From Capsicum annuum (taxonomy: Eukaryota > Streptophyta > Magnoliopsida > Solanales > Solanaceae), in NCBI RefSeq assembly GCF_002878395.1, contig NC_061115.1, positions 54,585,685-54,649,684 of the forward strand: DNA of 64,000 bases. The letters are read 5' to 3'. Each line of letters starts with the position of its first letter. Positions within the stretch are counted from its first letter, which is position 1. Both the position numbers and the translations under genes were made by a program. The notes under the pieces were generated by a model. That model saw nothing but the letters and a program-made list of their open reading frames with translations. It was not told where the DNA came from and made no database searches. Below are positions 34,193 through 46,094 of this stretch, piece after piece.

Positions 34193-35470
34193 TGGATGGA
34201 TTCTCGTGCCACCCGTCATGTTTGTGAAAATAAAGATTTGTTTGTTGAATTCACTCCGGATCAAGGCAAAGAGAAGATCTATATGGCAAACTCCGCAACT
34301 GCAAACGTTGAAGGAACAAGAAAAGTCTGCTTGTAAATAACGTCAGGTAAAGTGTTGACTCTCAATAATGTCCTTTATGTACTGGAGTTAAGAAAGAACT
34401 TGATTTCCGTATCAATTCTTGGCAAAAATAGATTCAAATATGTATTTATTTCTGGAAAATTTGTAATTAGCAAAGGGGAATTATACTTAGGAAAAGGCAA
34501 CCTCACTGAGGGCCTATTTAAGATGAATGTAATGACAATTGAAATCAATAAAAGTTCTGTTTGTTCTTGCTTGATTGAGTCTAATGAATTGTGGCATGAA
34601 CGATTAGGATATCAAAACTTTACGAAAACTGATTAACTTAGAAGATTTGTAAAACTTTGACTGTAATAAACCAAAATGTAAAACATGTGTGGAATCAAAG
34701 TATGTTAAGCATCCATATAAGTCCGTTCAAAGAAATTTCAATCCCTTAGACTTATTCCACACTGATATTTGTGATATGAAGCCAACACCATCTTATGGTG
34801 AAAAAAAGTATTTTATAACTTTTATTGACGATTGCACTAGGTACTATTAGTTATATTTTCTCAAAAGTAAGGATGAAACAATAGATGCATTTAGGCAATA
34901 TAAAACAGAAATTGAAAATCTATTAGAGAAAAAGATCAAAATAATAAAAAGTGATAGGGGTGGAGAATATAAATCTCTCTTTGCCGAAATATGTGTAGAG
35001 AATGGAATTGTCCATCAAACTACAACCCCCTATTCACCTTAATCTAATGGAATTGCGGAAAGAAAAAACCAAACCTTAAAGAAAATGATGGATGCCTTAC
35101 TAATAAGTTCAGGTTTACCGTAAAACTTGTGGGGGAAGCTATCCTTAAAGCTAACCGAATATTCAATAAAGTGCCCCATAGTAAGACACAATAAATTTCA
35201 TATGAAAAATAGAAATAAAGAAAACCCAACTTGAAATATTTCAAAGTGTGGGGGTGTCTAGCAAAAGTCCAAGTTCCTATACCTAAAAGGATAAAAATAG
35301 GACCTAAGACAATGGACTGCATGTTCATAGGATATGTTAAAAGTAGTAAATCATATCAGTTTTTGGTTCATAAATCTGAACATTTGGATATCAATGAAAA
35401 TACAGTAATTGAACCAGATAATGCTGAGTTCTTTGAACACATTTATTCATATAAAATTAGACATGAATAG
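34193..35470 (+). pseudogene. Ty1/copia protease and integrase relic
   Basis: The plus strand reads WMDSRATRHVC (protease; catalytic DSGA-type triad altered to DSRA) just after 34193. Next is LTLNNVLYVLELRKNLISVS, then the GAG-pre-integrase block ELWHERLGYQNF near 34590-34620. Integrase follows: CKTCVESK (zinc site), PLDLFHTDICDM and FITFIDDCTR near 34740-34850, SDRGGEY near 34950, and NGIAERKNQTL near 35050. Together they carry the D,D,E motif positions. Stops appear after DDCTRYY and in PYSP. The family role is particle maturation and integration in the nucleus. It is inactive here. Confidence 0.88.
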
Positions 35471-35566
35471 TTTAGTGGAGGGTCTAAACGACCTCGAGAT
35501 GAACCAAGTGAGGATGTACATAATGATGAGAATCCAAGGCATAGTACACATCAAAGAACGCCAACC

Positions 35567-37166
35567 TTGTTTGGATCAAATTTTGTTATATTTCTCTTAG
35601 AAAATGAGCCTCAAACATTTAAAGAAGCGATGTCCTCTTCAGACTCATTCTTTTGGAAAGAGGCAGTCAACAATGAGATTGAATTAATCTTGAACAACCA
35701 TACGTGGGAGTTGGTTGATCTTCCTCCAGGAAATAAGCCTTTAGTTTCAAATGGATCTTCAAAAGGAAAATAAAAGCGGATGATACTCTTGACAAATACA
35801 AGGCAAGACTTGTAGTAAAAGGCTTCAAACATAAAGAAGGTCTTGATTACTTTGATACATACTCGTCTGTAACAAGGATAATGTTAATTCGGATGTTAAT
35901 TGCCTTGGGGGGTATATGGTCTTGAAATCCATCAAATGGATGTGGAAATAGCATTCCTAAATTGAGAATTGGAGAAAGAAATTTACATGGAATAACCCGA
36001 GGGTTTTGTGGTTACAGGTAAAGAAAAAAAGGTGTGCAAACTAGTTAAGTCACTTTGTGGACTAAAACAAGCACCCAAACAGTGGCATGCGAAGTTTGAC
36101 CAAATCATGTTGGCAAATGGATTTAAGATAAATGAATGTGATAAATGTGTTTACATTAAAGACACTCCAAATCACAAGATCATTATTTGTTTGTATGTGG
36201 ATGATATGTTGATCATCAGTAGAGATATTTCTGACATAAATACTACAAAATAAATGCTTGAGAGCAGGTTTGATATGAAAGACTTTGAGTTACAGACCTT
36301 ATCTTTGAAATAAGAATCCATAGAACTCTTAAGGGTTGGTATTATCACAATCCCATTACATCAAAAAGGCACCTAAAAAATTCAAGTATTTGAAATTTGG
36401 TATTGCCAAGACTCCATTGGACGTGAGCTTTGCACTTCAAAAGAATGAAGGTGAAAGTGATTTACTGTTGGAATACGCAAGAGTGTTGGAATGTTTAATG
36501 TATATCATGAATTTTATATGACCAGACATAGCATGTTCTGTTAGTAAGTTGAGTTGGTACACGAGTAATCCCAATAAAACTCATTGGATGGTAATGAAAA
36601 GAGTTTTGGGGTATCTTAAATATACTCAAGACTATGCTTTACATTATAATAAATATCTCGCGGTAATTGAATGATATAGTTATGCAAATTAGATCACCAA
36701 ATCAAATGAGGTAAAATCCACGAGTAGATATGTATTTACTATAGCTGGAGGAGCATTCTCTTGAAAATCGTCCAAACAGACATGTATTGCTCTCTCTACA
36801 ATAGAATCTAAATTTATCGCATTAGATAAAATCGGTTAAGAAGAAGAATGACTCCGAAATTTCTCAAAAGATATTCCTTATTGGCTCAAACTATTGGCAC
36901 TAGTATGTATACACTGTGACAGCCAAACAACGATAGGTAGGGTAGGGAGCATAATGTATCACATTAAATCTCGCCATATAAGACGAAGACATAATACAGT
37001 TATAGAACTACTCTCTAGTAAAATTATCATTGTTGACTATGTGAAGTCAAAAGATAATGTGTTAGATCCACTTACAAAAGGCCTATCTAGAGAAGGAATC
37101 GAGAGAACATCCAAGGGAGTGGATTTACGGCCTAGGACAAGTCACCATGTTGGTAACTCTACTTAG
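35567..37166 (+). pseudogene. Ty1/copia reverse transcriptase and RNase H relic
   Basis: Plus-strand pieces in changing frames: EPQTFKEAMSS..WKEAVNNEIELILNNHTWELVDLPPG (RT start), DKYKARLVVKGFKHKEGLDYFDTYSSV, then at 36008-36253 VCKLVKSLCGLKQAPKQWH and CLYVDDMLII with the catalytic YVDD intact. RNase H pieces follow: [30 protein letters not shown] and, at 36894-37166, IHCDSQTTI and HNTVIELLSSKIIIVDYVKSKDN..DPLTKGL, ending near DLRP. Many stops break it. The catalytic RT box survives, but no continuous Pol can be made. Confidence 0.88.
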
Positions 37167-37718
37167 TAGATTAGAAATCCCAAGACCTAGGTTCAAGGAG
37201 ATCAAACAAAGTTGTGTCTAACAGGTTCAACATTGTCAATATACCCAACTCATTCTCATAATATAGACAATATTTAGTAAACAAGGATAAGAATTATGGT
37301 GTGAAGTCTTTTAATGATTATCTAAATTTGGCTGATTTGACCAAATAGTTTAATCTATAGGATTAAAAATTTAGAAATCACCTATGTGAGGGTGAAGTTG
37401 AAGCCACTTCAAGGAGAATGTTAGTAAAGACCTATTCTCTAAGCTCTCATGAAACCAAGACATGTTTATAGATGAAACGAACAAAACCATGAGAACCATA
37501 AACTGAAAAGATTGTTTGTTTGACATGTGTTGTCTAGTTGTACATTAAGGCTCAACGGTTCAAATATATCAAATCTACCAATTGATCGAGTGAATATGAT
37601 GCATATTCACTACGGAAAGTTTAAAGGAAAATCCACTTATCCAGATGCAATCAGTCTTTGTTTGCTAATAACATACTTATCCATAAAGTTTTATAAAAAA
37701 AAGTATTCATTCCCCATT

Positions 37719-37730
37719 TATGTGGGGGGT
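37719..37730 (+). other. Polypurine-rich tract before the copia 3' LTR
   Basis: TATGTGGGGGGT directly precedes the LTR start at 37731. It is short but in the right place for plus-strand priming. The stretch 37167-37718 between pol and this tract is 3' leader sequence without a recognisable gene. Confidence 0.65.
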
Positions 37731-38327
37731 TGTTGGGTTCAATTGGTGTGAATAGAAAATAAAGGGACACAACCGTTCGAGGAAAAGACATATTATTTCA
37801 GAAAAGGTGTGACTGTTCGATTGTATGTGACTGTTCAGAAAAGACATGCTGTTTCAAAATGCACAGACATGACTGTTCCAAAATGAAACACCCTTCCATG
37901 AACCATTGCTTTCTTTTTGAAGGGGAATTTGATGGCTATAAATACCTGAAATTTTATTCTCAGGTAGTATGAAAATTTTTTGCATTGAAAAACAGTCTTC
38001 TACTTCTAAAAACTCTTTGTGATCATCTGCCATTGAGTGTGTTCGAAGAATCAGAAGGTTTGAGGTACCACTTCATTCTGATTGTGAGCCATTTTATCTT
38101 GGGATGAAAAATTTCACTACCTCAGACACTTGAGGGGAATTAATTTCTTAAGGGCACTCTGTAAATTCGGAGGACTTGGTTCTATTTCTTCTTTATCTTA
38201 TTTCTTTAAATAACATACTTCTTTGATAGTCCTTGAAGAAATTGTGTTGAAGGTGTTAAAATCTTCATAGGTGTTCTTCATATAGTCTTGAACTTGTGTT
38301 GAAGTATTTGTGTACCCGAAAACAACA
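37731..38327 (+). mobile_element. Ty1/copia 3' LTR
   Basis: It starts TGTTGGGTTCAATTGG and ends CCCGAAAACAACA, 597 bp, the partner of 32292-32886. With them the whole copia element spans 32292-38327, about 6.0 kb. Confidence 0.9.
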
Positions 38328-39266
38328 TTAAGTAGGTCGGAACTTATAATTTCTGAGTTTAATTTTTATCATAGAACATGTTCATTATAAAATGATAATA
38401 TAAAGTTATGAATAATTGTAATAATTCTTAGAACTTAGTAGAAATCATATTTCGTAACGAAGTCAAATATTTTTTTCAAAAACTACGGTAAAAATCATGA
38501 TGAAACCTCACTTAAAAATGACTTGCCAAAAATATTTGAGTATCTATGGTCAAACGCTGACTTACTCAAAAGTTTTGAATTTCTACTAGAAATCTTGCTT
38601 CTATCTTTGGGAACCGCTTACACAACCAAGCCTATCGGAAATCTTAATTCGAGAGATCAAACTAGTAAGGATAATATTGTGAAGTCGGAGATGAAGAAGA
38701 ATGACATTATACGAAAGGACAATAAGGAAACTTGGCTTGAACAACGCGTCCCCTGTAAAGCTTTTTTTTTTTATATTTTGAGGATCCAACAACTTCTGTA
38801 GGAACTTTCCAATAGACGAATTATTGCTTAGTAGGCTAAGAAAACTTTATTGAAAGCTTTAAAGGAATGAGACAATGAAGAAAAGGCAGAATTGCTCAAG
38901 ACCTAGTGATCGATTCGTTTTTTAGAAATGGCCTTCTATCCAGGAGAATAATGTACCAATGTTTGGTTAGAGGATAAATTTTTTAAAATTCAACTTAGAA
39001 TAGGATTTTAAATTTGGAAAAGTGCTTCGTATTTCTTTTCTCGTTCCATCTTCATAAATTTCAAATAAACTATTTACTTCTATCTTTGCAAAATGTAAAC
39101 ATAGTGTCATTTTCAATTTCGACTTTATAAATTTTCAATAAAAGGTAAATTATTTGATTTACCTCTGAGAACTGACGTACTTAATCTATTTTACATGATG
39201 CACTATCTTTATCATGAACTTCTTGCTATGAAATAAGGACCATAAAGGGTGCACTCTAATAGTAAA
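38328..39266. other. Unassigned spacer with a modest unrecognised open frame
   Basis: Between the copia and Ogre-type elements. The plus strand is open at 38523-38801 (92 residues, MPKIFEYLWSNADLLKSFE...), lysine-rich and without any motif I recognise. No splice context or upstream promoter could be judged. It may be a chance frame or a decayed gene piece. Confidence 0.3.
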
Positions 39267-41421
39267 TGTAGACACGTGATTTTGATTCTCCCCGAGTTAT
39301 ATATATTTATATATATATATATATATATTATTTATATTTGGTCCGATATTATTATAACTCTTATTTTCTTTTTAATAAATTTTTAGTTAAAAAATAAATA
39401 ACTAGATGAAGTTAATTTTAAGATATTATTTTATTTTATTCTAATTTTTTAAAAATAATACAAAAATTAAAAAATTTGTTTCTTTTTAAATAAACAAGTT
39501 AGTAGTTTTAGTAATATCTTAATTATATTTATTTATTTTTGGATATTTTAAAACTTTTATTATATTTTTGTAAATATAAAAATTAATTAGCTATTATTAT
39601 ATTATTATTATTTTATTTATTTATTTATTATTATTATAGTTATTATCTTCTTTTAAAAAAAGAAAAAGAAAAAGATAAAGATTTAAAAATTTAAATCCTA
39701 TCTTATAAGATAGTAACTACTTCCCTCAATCCTCTCCCCCCAAATCCTTATACTTGAAGGACTCTTGACCCCAAAAGCAACAGGTTTTTTGAACGTACAC
39801 TATATCAGACACAAAACTTGCAAAAAAAAAAAAAAAGAGAGAAAAAAAGAAAGTTGGAGTGAAAAACAACATTTTGAAAAAAAAGAGACAAAGAAGAAAA
39901 ACAAGTAACAGAAAGAAGAAAGAGATTAGAGGAAAAAGAGAGGAAAAAAGTTAAGGTTAGGAGTTTGGGTTTTTTTTCGAGTTACCGATGAAGACATTCT
40001 TTTTTCGATATTTGATCTAATTTATCATACAGGTTTTATCCCATTTTGAACTTTTTATTTTTATCAATTTTTTCGTGAATCAAAGCGTGAATGAAGCCGT
40101 TCCAACAAATTGTTATATTATTTAACATGTGTAATTTGTTATTTTAGATAATTTGCACTTTATGTCTTTGTTCATGAATCGTTTATTGGCTTGAAATCAC
40201 ATGGGTTAGGTTGGTTTTGAATTTTGAATGATATATTTTAAAAGTTACTAATGTTAAAAAATTGTAAAGTTATGTTTAGTTTACGTGTAATTAAGGCATA
40301 ATTATAATAAATCATAATATGTGAACCATGCATGGATGCAAAAAGATTTTTAAAAAGGGTTAAAAAAATAACATGCACATGCATATGCATGCACAACATT
40401 TCTATATATATTTTGTACGCACAAACAGAAAAATCTAGAGAACTAAAAAGGGCGGTTGAAAAGATAAAAAAATGTTTTAGTATTAGCATCTCTAGTGTAT
40501 TTTCTATTTATTTATATTTATTTTTGTTCTATTGATTCATCCTAATAAAAATTTTATAAATTTATTTAAGAGGTTTTAAGTTTGCACATTTATTAATGAA
40601 ATTTTAAATATTCCGAATATTATAAATTTACTTTACTTTCAATTAGTGTTAAGTCATCTCATTTTGATTTCGTTTAATTCCTAGATGTATAGTATTATAA
40701 GATTAGCATAATATGAGTAATTTTATATATTATTTCCTTCTTATTTCATCATTTTTTATGGTCATTAATAAAATTTTAAAAATTATTTGTTAAATTAAAT
40801 AATTGCTTAAACTAATTTTGCTTAAGGTTATTGTTAAAATTAAGAAATATTTTAAATAAATAAAACTGTTATGAGTTTATAAGTGACAAACCAAAGTTTT
40901 AGCATTAAGTAAATTTTAGGCACGTTCAAAACATTCGTCTCAATTAAGAATGCGGCGTACGCATATTTTCGAGACATTTAAAATTCTAGGATGCAATAAT
41001 GCACCTTGGAGAATATTTTTCTATAATTAATTTTCCACCGATTTATTTAACATAAAAGACATAGGTAGCTATTTTCAGTATAATAAAAATGAGCGATTTA
41101 GGCCTTAACATAATTTATCAAAATATTCTAAGTCAAGATAAGTCAATAAAAGCGACCGTGCTTGAACCACGAGACTCGAGGGGTGCCTCACACCTTTTTC
41201 TCGATCAACAGAATTCCTTACCCGGTTTTCTGTTTTTGCAGACTATAATAAAGAGTCATTTCCTTTTGATTAGAAATTCATAAAGGTGACTTGGAACACC
41301 ATAACTCAATTCAAGTGGCGACTCTGAAAATGATAAAAATAATTTCTATTCAAAACCGTCACTTTGATTGAAAAAATCCTTCTACTTTGGCTCAGCCCTC
41401 GAGCAAAAAAGGGGTATGACA
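39267..41421 (+). mobile_element. Ogre/Tat-type 5' LTR
   Basis: It starts TGTAGACACGTGATTTT, the typical Ogre-like LTR start, and ends AAGGGGTATGACA, 2,155 bp. The five bases before it, GTAAA (39262-39266), recur after the 3' LTR (48528-48532), a perfect TSD. It contains a TA microsatellite (about 39299-39329) and very A/T-rich sequence. A frame at 41089-41283 has a copy at 48200-48394 only because both LTRs carry it; I do not call it a gene. Confidence 0.92.
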
Positions 41422-41425
41422 TCTC

Positions 41426-41443
41426 TGGCGACTCTGCTGGGGA
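41426..41443 (+). other. Primer-binding site, tRNA-Arg type (Ogre)
   Basis: TGGCGACTCTGCTGGGGA starts five bases after the LTR end. Ogre/Tat elements are known for a tRNA-Arg primer site of this form. It fixes the lineage and the plus orientation. Confidence 0.9.
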
Positions 41444-42417
41444 TATATAAGAATTTGAGTTTTTGATATTGACTTTTTCTTGCTTTAATTATTGTTGATA
41501 TTATGTTTGTTGGCCTTATATGCTACTTGTCTCTTATTTACCGCTTTGATATTGATTGAAGTGTATTATATATTGTCTTCTCTTGCGCACCCCCTCTGAG
41601 TCTCTGAAATAGGATAGAAGGAATGTAGCGCATGCATCCTACTTTCTTTTAGAGATAGCCAGAGTGTCAAGGCACCTGGTAAAGGATTATAGTCACACAT
41701 GTTAGGCGGGGTTCGGATCAACAATGAAGGCAGTGTTGCCCTGCTACCGACCAAGTTGTCCCCCTCCCGGCTCGAGTGTCCGCTCGGGTAAGCTAGCTAG
41801 ACACCTATCCCTATTAGGCTTAAACTTAGAAGAACTGAAAACTCAGAATCTGGTTATCCCTACTAGGTGCTGCTTTATTTTCATCATATACATTTGACTT
41901 AGCGGGACTCGGCACAGGGCCCGGGTCTATCTAGGACAGATGACCTACTTTATAAAGACCAACATGTGCATCCTATGTGCTCTTTGACATTTGTTTGGAA
42001 GGCTATTTGTTTGTTGACCGACTTTAGGCAACTTTAAAATGCAAGAGATTAAATTATCCTCGCATTTAGTGAATCATTTTTCAAAGAAAAATTTTATTTT
42101 TAAAAGAAAGGAAAAATTTTAGTAACATAGTTTTACGGTCTTCAAGAACTACGCACACTTGATTCTCATCTTAATGAGATACGTAGGCAATCCTTCATGG
42201 ATTAGGTGGTCTTATAAATTTTTTTTTTGAACTCTGACACATTAGTTCCAAAATCAAAATAGTGTTAACGTGGTTAGTTTGTGGCTAAGTTGGCATCTCA
42301 CCAATACAACACCACGTTCAAAGAACAGGTAAGATGACCCACAAAAACTGATATAGGATCTCAAATGAGTTGGTGTAGATTGTTAAAAATGACGAATAAT
42401 AAAAAATGATCTGAAAA
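41444..42417 (+). other. Ogre-type leader region
   Basis: Non-coding leader with sequence typical of Ogre-like elements (for example CCGGCTCGAGTGTCCGCTCGG near 41776-41796, allowing small changes). It includes a two-stem hairpin motif at 42147-42190. No gene is seen; the minus frame at 41566-41754 is a shadow. Confidence 0.6.
42147..42190 (+). other. Two-stem hairpin motif, copy 1
   Basis: Outer arms CTACG (42149-42153) and CGTAG (42182-42186) enclose inner arms TCTCAT (42164-42169) and ATGAGA (42174-42179) with loop CTTA. Copy 2 at 43670-43712 keeps the layout with different inner arms; copy 3 at 46821-46840 is cut off by the 3' LTR. Confidence 0.7.
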
Positions 42418-42800
42418 GTGAGAAATTTGGAGCAAAATATGAGAAACATGCAAATACTGAGAGAGAAAAAGAGAGTTCTCACAAGGATTTTTACATGTTT
42501 CAATGTTCACTTGCCTCTAAACTCCATAATACCAAAGTTGGACATGTACGAGGGTCATGGTGATCCTTTAACTCATATGAAAAAGTTTTGTAATCAATGG
42601 AGAGTAGTAGGGGAAAAGAGAAATTGTTGATGGATTACTTTGGAGAGAGTTTAACGGTGATAAATTCAAAATGATTGAGGCAAAAAAAAAAGAAAAAAAA
42701 AATAGATGATGTCGCAATGATGGTGGAGACTCCATTAAGGTCGACGTGCAAATCAGTGGCTAAAATATTAAGTTCAGCAATTTGAAAGTCAATTTGCTCC
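42418..42800 (+). pseudogene. Ogre/Tat gag relic
   Basis: A frame from 42418 to 42630 carries NVHLPLNSIIPKLDMYEGHGDP then LTHMKKFCNQWRVVGEKRN, matching the Ogre/Tat Gag block around the family YDGHGDP motif. A stop interrupts it at 42630. The next bases continue in frame with DYFGESL-like sequence, then lose homology near 42800. It covers only a small part of Gag, and no other coding block of this lineage (protease, RT, RNase H, integrase) can be seen before the 3' LTR. The element is therefore non-autonomous or heavily deleted. Gag packaging by a related active element is an inference. Confidence 0.75.
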
Positions 42801-44029
42801 CCACGAGGAAGGATTTTTGATAGTCTTTTTTGTTTTCTTTCTACTACCCGAATTATTTTAGGGTTGAAATTTGGGATATATCTTATCTTATTTTATTATA
42901 ATTTTCATTCAAATCCTTTTATCTTTTGGTCAACAAATGTGTGTCCTTTTTATTTTTATTTTATTTTTTATTATATATTATTTTATTGTCTTTCTTTTCT
43001 TTATAGAACTCTTTCTATGGTGATTCTAGTGATGCGATATGCATGTTGAATTCACAGACTGATCTTTAAATCCAATCTAATCCTAAAATATTTGACCAAG
43101 AATATAGAGTTGAAAGAAAAAAGTATATAAGAAAATAAATAAAGTGTTCAGGTATTTGAGGAGATAGTTACAACCTCACTTGAATGCATTGAGGCAATCA
43201 CTTTGTGAATTAGGAAATAATTTGATCATCGATTAGAAGATTCAATTCGAGAATTTTGAATGGGTTCGATCGAAGGATATATAGTCTCCACTGTCAGGAG
43301 AAGTAAAAGAAAGTTAGCTTTAAAAACCCATGAGTCCTCTAATGGGAGAAATATAGAAGATAGTTTGACCTTTATGTTTGACAAATGCATAAGAAATAGC
43401 GACACAAGTGCTTAGTCACGGTCAATGTTGAAAAGATGTGTATGAACTTCATGTTCCACTCCTAGATTGCATGTTATGTATTTACATTTTTAAGGATTGA
43501 AATGATGAAGGCATTTTGTTCTACTATCTGAAAAATATATCAACCTTTGCTTACCCTTTTTGAGCTTTTATCTTTCTTTGTACCCCTCTTTTGGAATAAA
43601 AAAAAGAAAGTTGAAAAAAAAGAGAATAAATCAATCAAAAATCCAAAATCAAGCAACAAAAATGTTCGAAACTACGTGCGACCTGATTCTTGCTATGACA
43701 AGATACATAGGCAGCCCTACTCCGGGGTTCAATTCAACCAAAAGAAAATTCAAGTTACCCAAAATGAAATAAAACTAGAGCAAAAGTTTATTTTCTTAAA
43801 AGAGTTGATTCCAAAAGTTGTATGCTTCATCCAGTGTTATGTAAATTTTAAGCCTCATGTCATCCTTTCTTTCTAACCCTTTCCAAAAGTCAAGTTACAA
43901 TCAAAGAAAGACTTTCAGATTAATATTTGAGAATGTCAAGGCTTAACACCTTATGGGTGCGTGATATTTCATATTTTGGGTGTTATTTTCTTAAAAAAAA
44001 AAAAATGAAAATGAAAATGAGAGTCTTAT
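42801..44029 (+). other. Ogre-derived non-coding internal region
   Basis: No coding motif is recognised. The stretch 43420-43535 (TGTTGAAAAGATGTGTATGA... to the ATTGCATGTTATG block) is closely matched at 63890-64000, showing a second copy of this family at the window's end. Hairpin motif copy 2 lies at 43670-43712. Plus frames at 43547-43876 look like chance readings. Confidence 0.55.
43670..43712 (+). other. Two-stem hairpin motif, copy 2
   Basis: Inner arms TCTTG (43688-43692) and CAAGA (43699-43703) with loop CTATGA replace the TCTCAT/ATGAGA arms of copy 1, while the surrounding AACTACG...GATACRTAGGCA frame is kept. The arms differ in sequence but remain complementary. Confidence 0.7.
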
Positions 44030-44123
44030 TGGTGAAAACCCTTTTGGGCACCATAAAGTGACGGTGATCTAGAAAGAAATGAAAATGAAATAGGCTCATT
44101 GGCAAAAGCCCATTGAGGTGCCA
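44030..44123 (+). repeat. Two tandem hairpin modules with TGGNN/NNCCA arms
   Basis: Module 1 (44030-44053) pairs TGGTG with CACCA and encloses CCC-TTTT-GGG. Module 2 (44100-44123) pairs TGGCA with TGCCA and encloses CC/GG. The outer arms differ at two positions, and both changes are compensated on the other arm. GAAAATGAAAATGA-like simple sequence lies beside each. Confidence 0.7.
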
Positions 44124-44940
44124 CAAGCCGAAGAAGTATTGTAAGAGCGAACAAATTCAGCAGTGGCTTGGTTTCAAACTCAAAAAGTGTGAAAAAGTTG
44201 ATAAATGATTAGTGTGGAAAGATTCGGTTGTTTAATTCAAAAATGCATGTCATAATCACTGAAATCGGCTATCACACTCAAATAAGTTTTCCTTTATGTT
44301 GATTTGAAAAAGAGATGCACTTTGTCTTTCCTTTTTTCCTTTTTTTTTCTTTTTTTTCTTTTTTTATTTTTGAATTTTTGTCATCATATGAAAAATCATT
44401 GTCATCTTTCTAATATTTTTTTTTGGAATTCACGTCAAGTCAAGTAAGAAAGAGCTTCAAAACTTGCTACCAACTCCCTCAATTGCACAAAGCATGACAA
44501 AGGGCTGATATACCAAGTTAACGTGCTTCAAAATAAAGTAAGATATTTAAGAATGCTTTTCACCCGACAGTTTTTAGAAGTAAAAGGTATGCTTGAAGTT
44601 AAACCCAGAAGTATCATGCAAGAGAAATATGATTTGAGTCAAAAATTCCAGTAGAAAGAATTTGGGGGTCAAAAATGCAAGTCAACGATACTTATCAATG
44701 ATTGAAATAGAGCTGAATATAACAAATAAAAGAGTGGTCACCTCAATAACCAGATGCCACAAATCAACCACCACATTTTTAAATCATAATTGGTCTTTAT
44801 TTGAAAGAGAGAGGAATTTTCCCTCAATTCAAATGCTTTAAAGTTTAGATATCAACAAGATGAAATTCCTCACTTTTGCAAATGCAAGAGGCAATATTTC
44901 TATACATATTTAGTAATCACAATCATAGTAAAAAATCATC
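44124..44940 (+). other. Non-coding part of the Ogre-derived 3' region
   Basis: A/T-rich with a pyrimidine-rich run at about 44326-44370. No gene or clear repeat is seen. Confidence 0.4.
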
Positions 44941-45960
44941 ATCCTATGCCCCTAGAAGACGCATTTCCTTGTTACGGTAAGTCATTTTTCATATATTAGG
45001 TAACGCACTTCCTAACTTTAACATTCACTCCTAGAAGACGTACTTTCTAGTCAAGTCATTGAATTTAACCCCTAGGAGACGCACGTCCTAGTATGGATAA
45101 TTCAAGTTCCATTTGGTAGGTGATGCACTTCCTAACTTGAACCATCACTCCTAGAAGATGCACTTTCTAGTCGAGTCATTTCATTCAACCCCTAGGAGAT
45201 GCACTTTCTAGTCTGAATAAGTCAATTTTCATTTGTTAGGTGAAACACTTCCTAACTTAAACATCCACTCCTAGAAGACACACTTTCTAGTCAAGTCATT
45301 TCATTCAATCCCTAAGAGACGCACTTCCTAGTCTGAATAAGTCAGTTTTCATTTGTTAGGTGAAACACTTTCTAACTTAAACATGCACTCCTAGAAGAAG
45401 CACTTTCTAAACGAGTCATTTTATTTAACCCCTAGGAGACGCACTTCCTAATTTGGATAATTCAAGTTTCATTTGTTAGGTGATGCACTTCCTAACTTGA
45501 ACCATCACTCCTAGAAGACACACTTTCTAGCTGAGTTATTTTATTTAACTCATAGGAGACGCACTTCCTAGTCTGAATAAGTCAGTTTTCATTTGTTAGG
45601 TGAAGCACTTCCTAACTTGAACATTCACTCCTAGAAGACGCACTTTCTAGTCGAGTCCTTCAATTCAATCCCTAGGAGACGCACTTCCCAGTCTGAATAA
45701 GTCAGTTTTCATTTGTTAGGTGAAACACTTCCTAACTTGAATATTCACTCCTAGAAGACACACTTTCTAGTTAAGTTATTTCATTTAACCCCTGGGAGAC
45801 GCACGTCCTAGTCTGAATAAGTCAGTTTTCATTTATTAGGTGAACCATTTTCTAACTTGAACATTCACTCCTAGAAGACACACTTTCTAGTCGAGTCCTT
45901 CAATTTATCTCTTAGGAGACAAACTTCTTAATTTTGGTTATCAGTTTTACTCTGATGAGA
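44941..45960 (+). repeat. 120-bp tandem repeat array, about 8.5 copies, each with three hairpin subunits
   Basis: The period is exactly 120 bp from 45001 to about 45960, plus a partial copy before. Each unit has three subunits: TTAGG..GCACTTCCTAA, CTAGAA-GACGCACT-TTCTAG and CTAGGA-GACGCACT-TCCTAG, separated by about 15-24 bp spacers. Every subunit is an inverted repeat around a GACGCACT-like loop, and the arms differ between subunits while staying complementary. Ogre/Tat elements are known to carry tandem repeats in their 3' non-coding region. Confidence 0.92.
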
Positions 45961-46094
45961 CGCATTTCTTTAGCAAGACTTTGATTTACACTCTTTCTGT
46001 ACTTTTCAAAAATTGTAATCTGATGATGCTCACAAAATTTTCTAGTACAAACAGGGGAAATTTTTTTTCGTGTTTATTGAATTTACTTTCTGCT

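Noticed and set aside
35044..35328. Minus-strand frame of 94 codons
   Set aside because: Antisense shadow of copia integrase.
38523..38801. Mitochondrial-type membrane protein
   Set aside because: The hydrophobic stretch is short and no motif fits; I would not name it.
39299..39329. Promoter TATA box in the Ogre LTR
   Set aside because: It is a TA microsatellite run; no single box can be picked out.
41089..41283. Frame conserved at 48200-48394, suggesting a small gene
   Set aside because: Both copies lie at the same place in the two LTRs of one element, so the similarity is due to LTR identity.
43547..43876. Ogre gag or zinc-knuckle coding block
   Set aside because: The frames overlap in two phases without a recognised motif; the clear signal there is the non-coding hairpin motif.
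44941..45960. CRISPR array (regular repeats with spacers)
   Set aside because: The spacers are themselves repeated in a 120-bp period, the context is a plant retroelement, and no cas genes exist.
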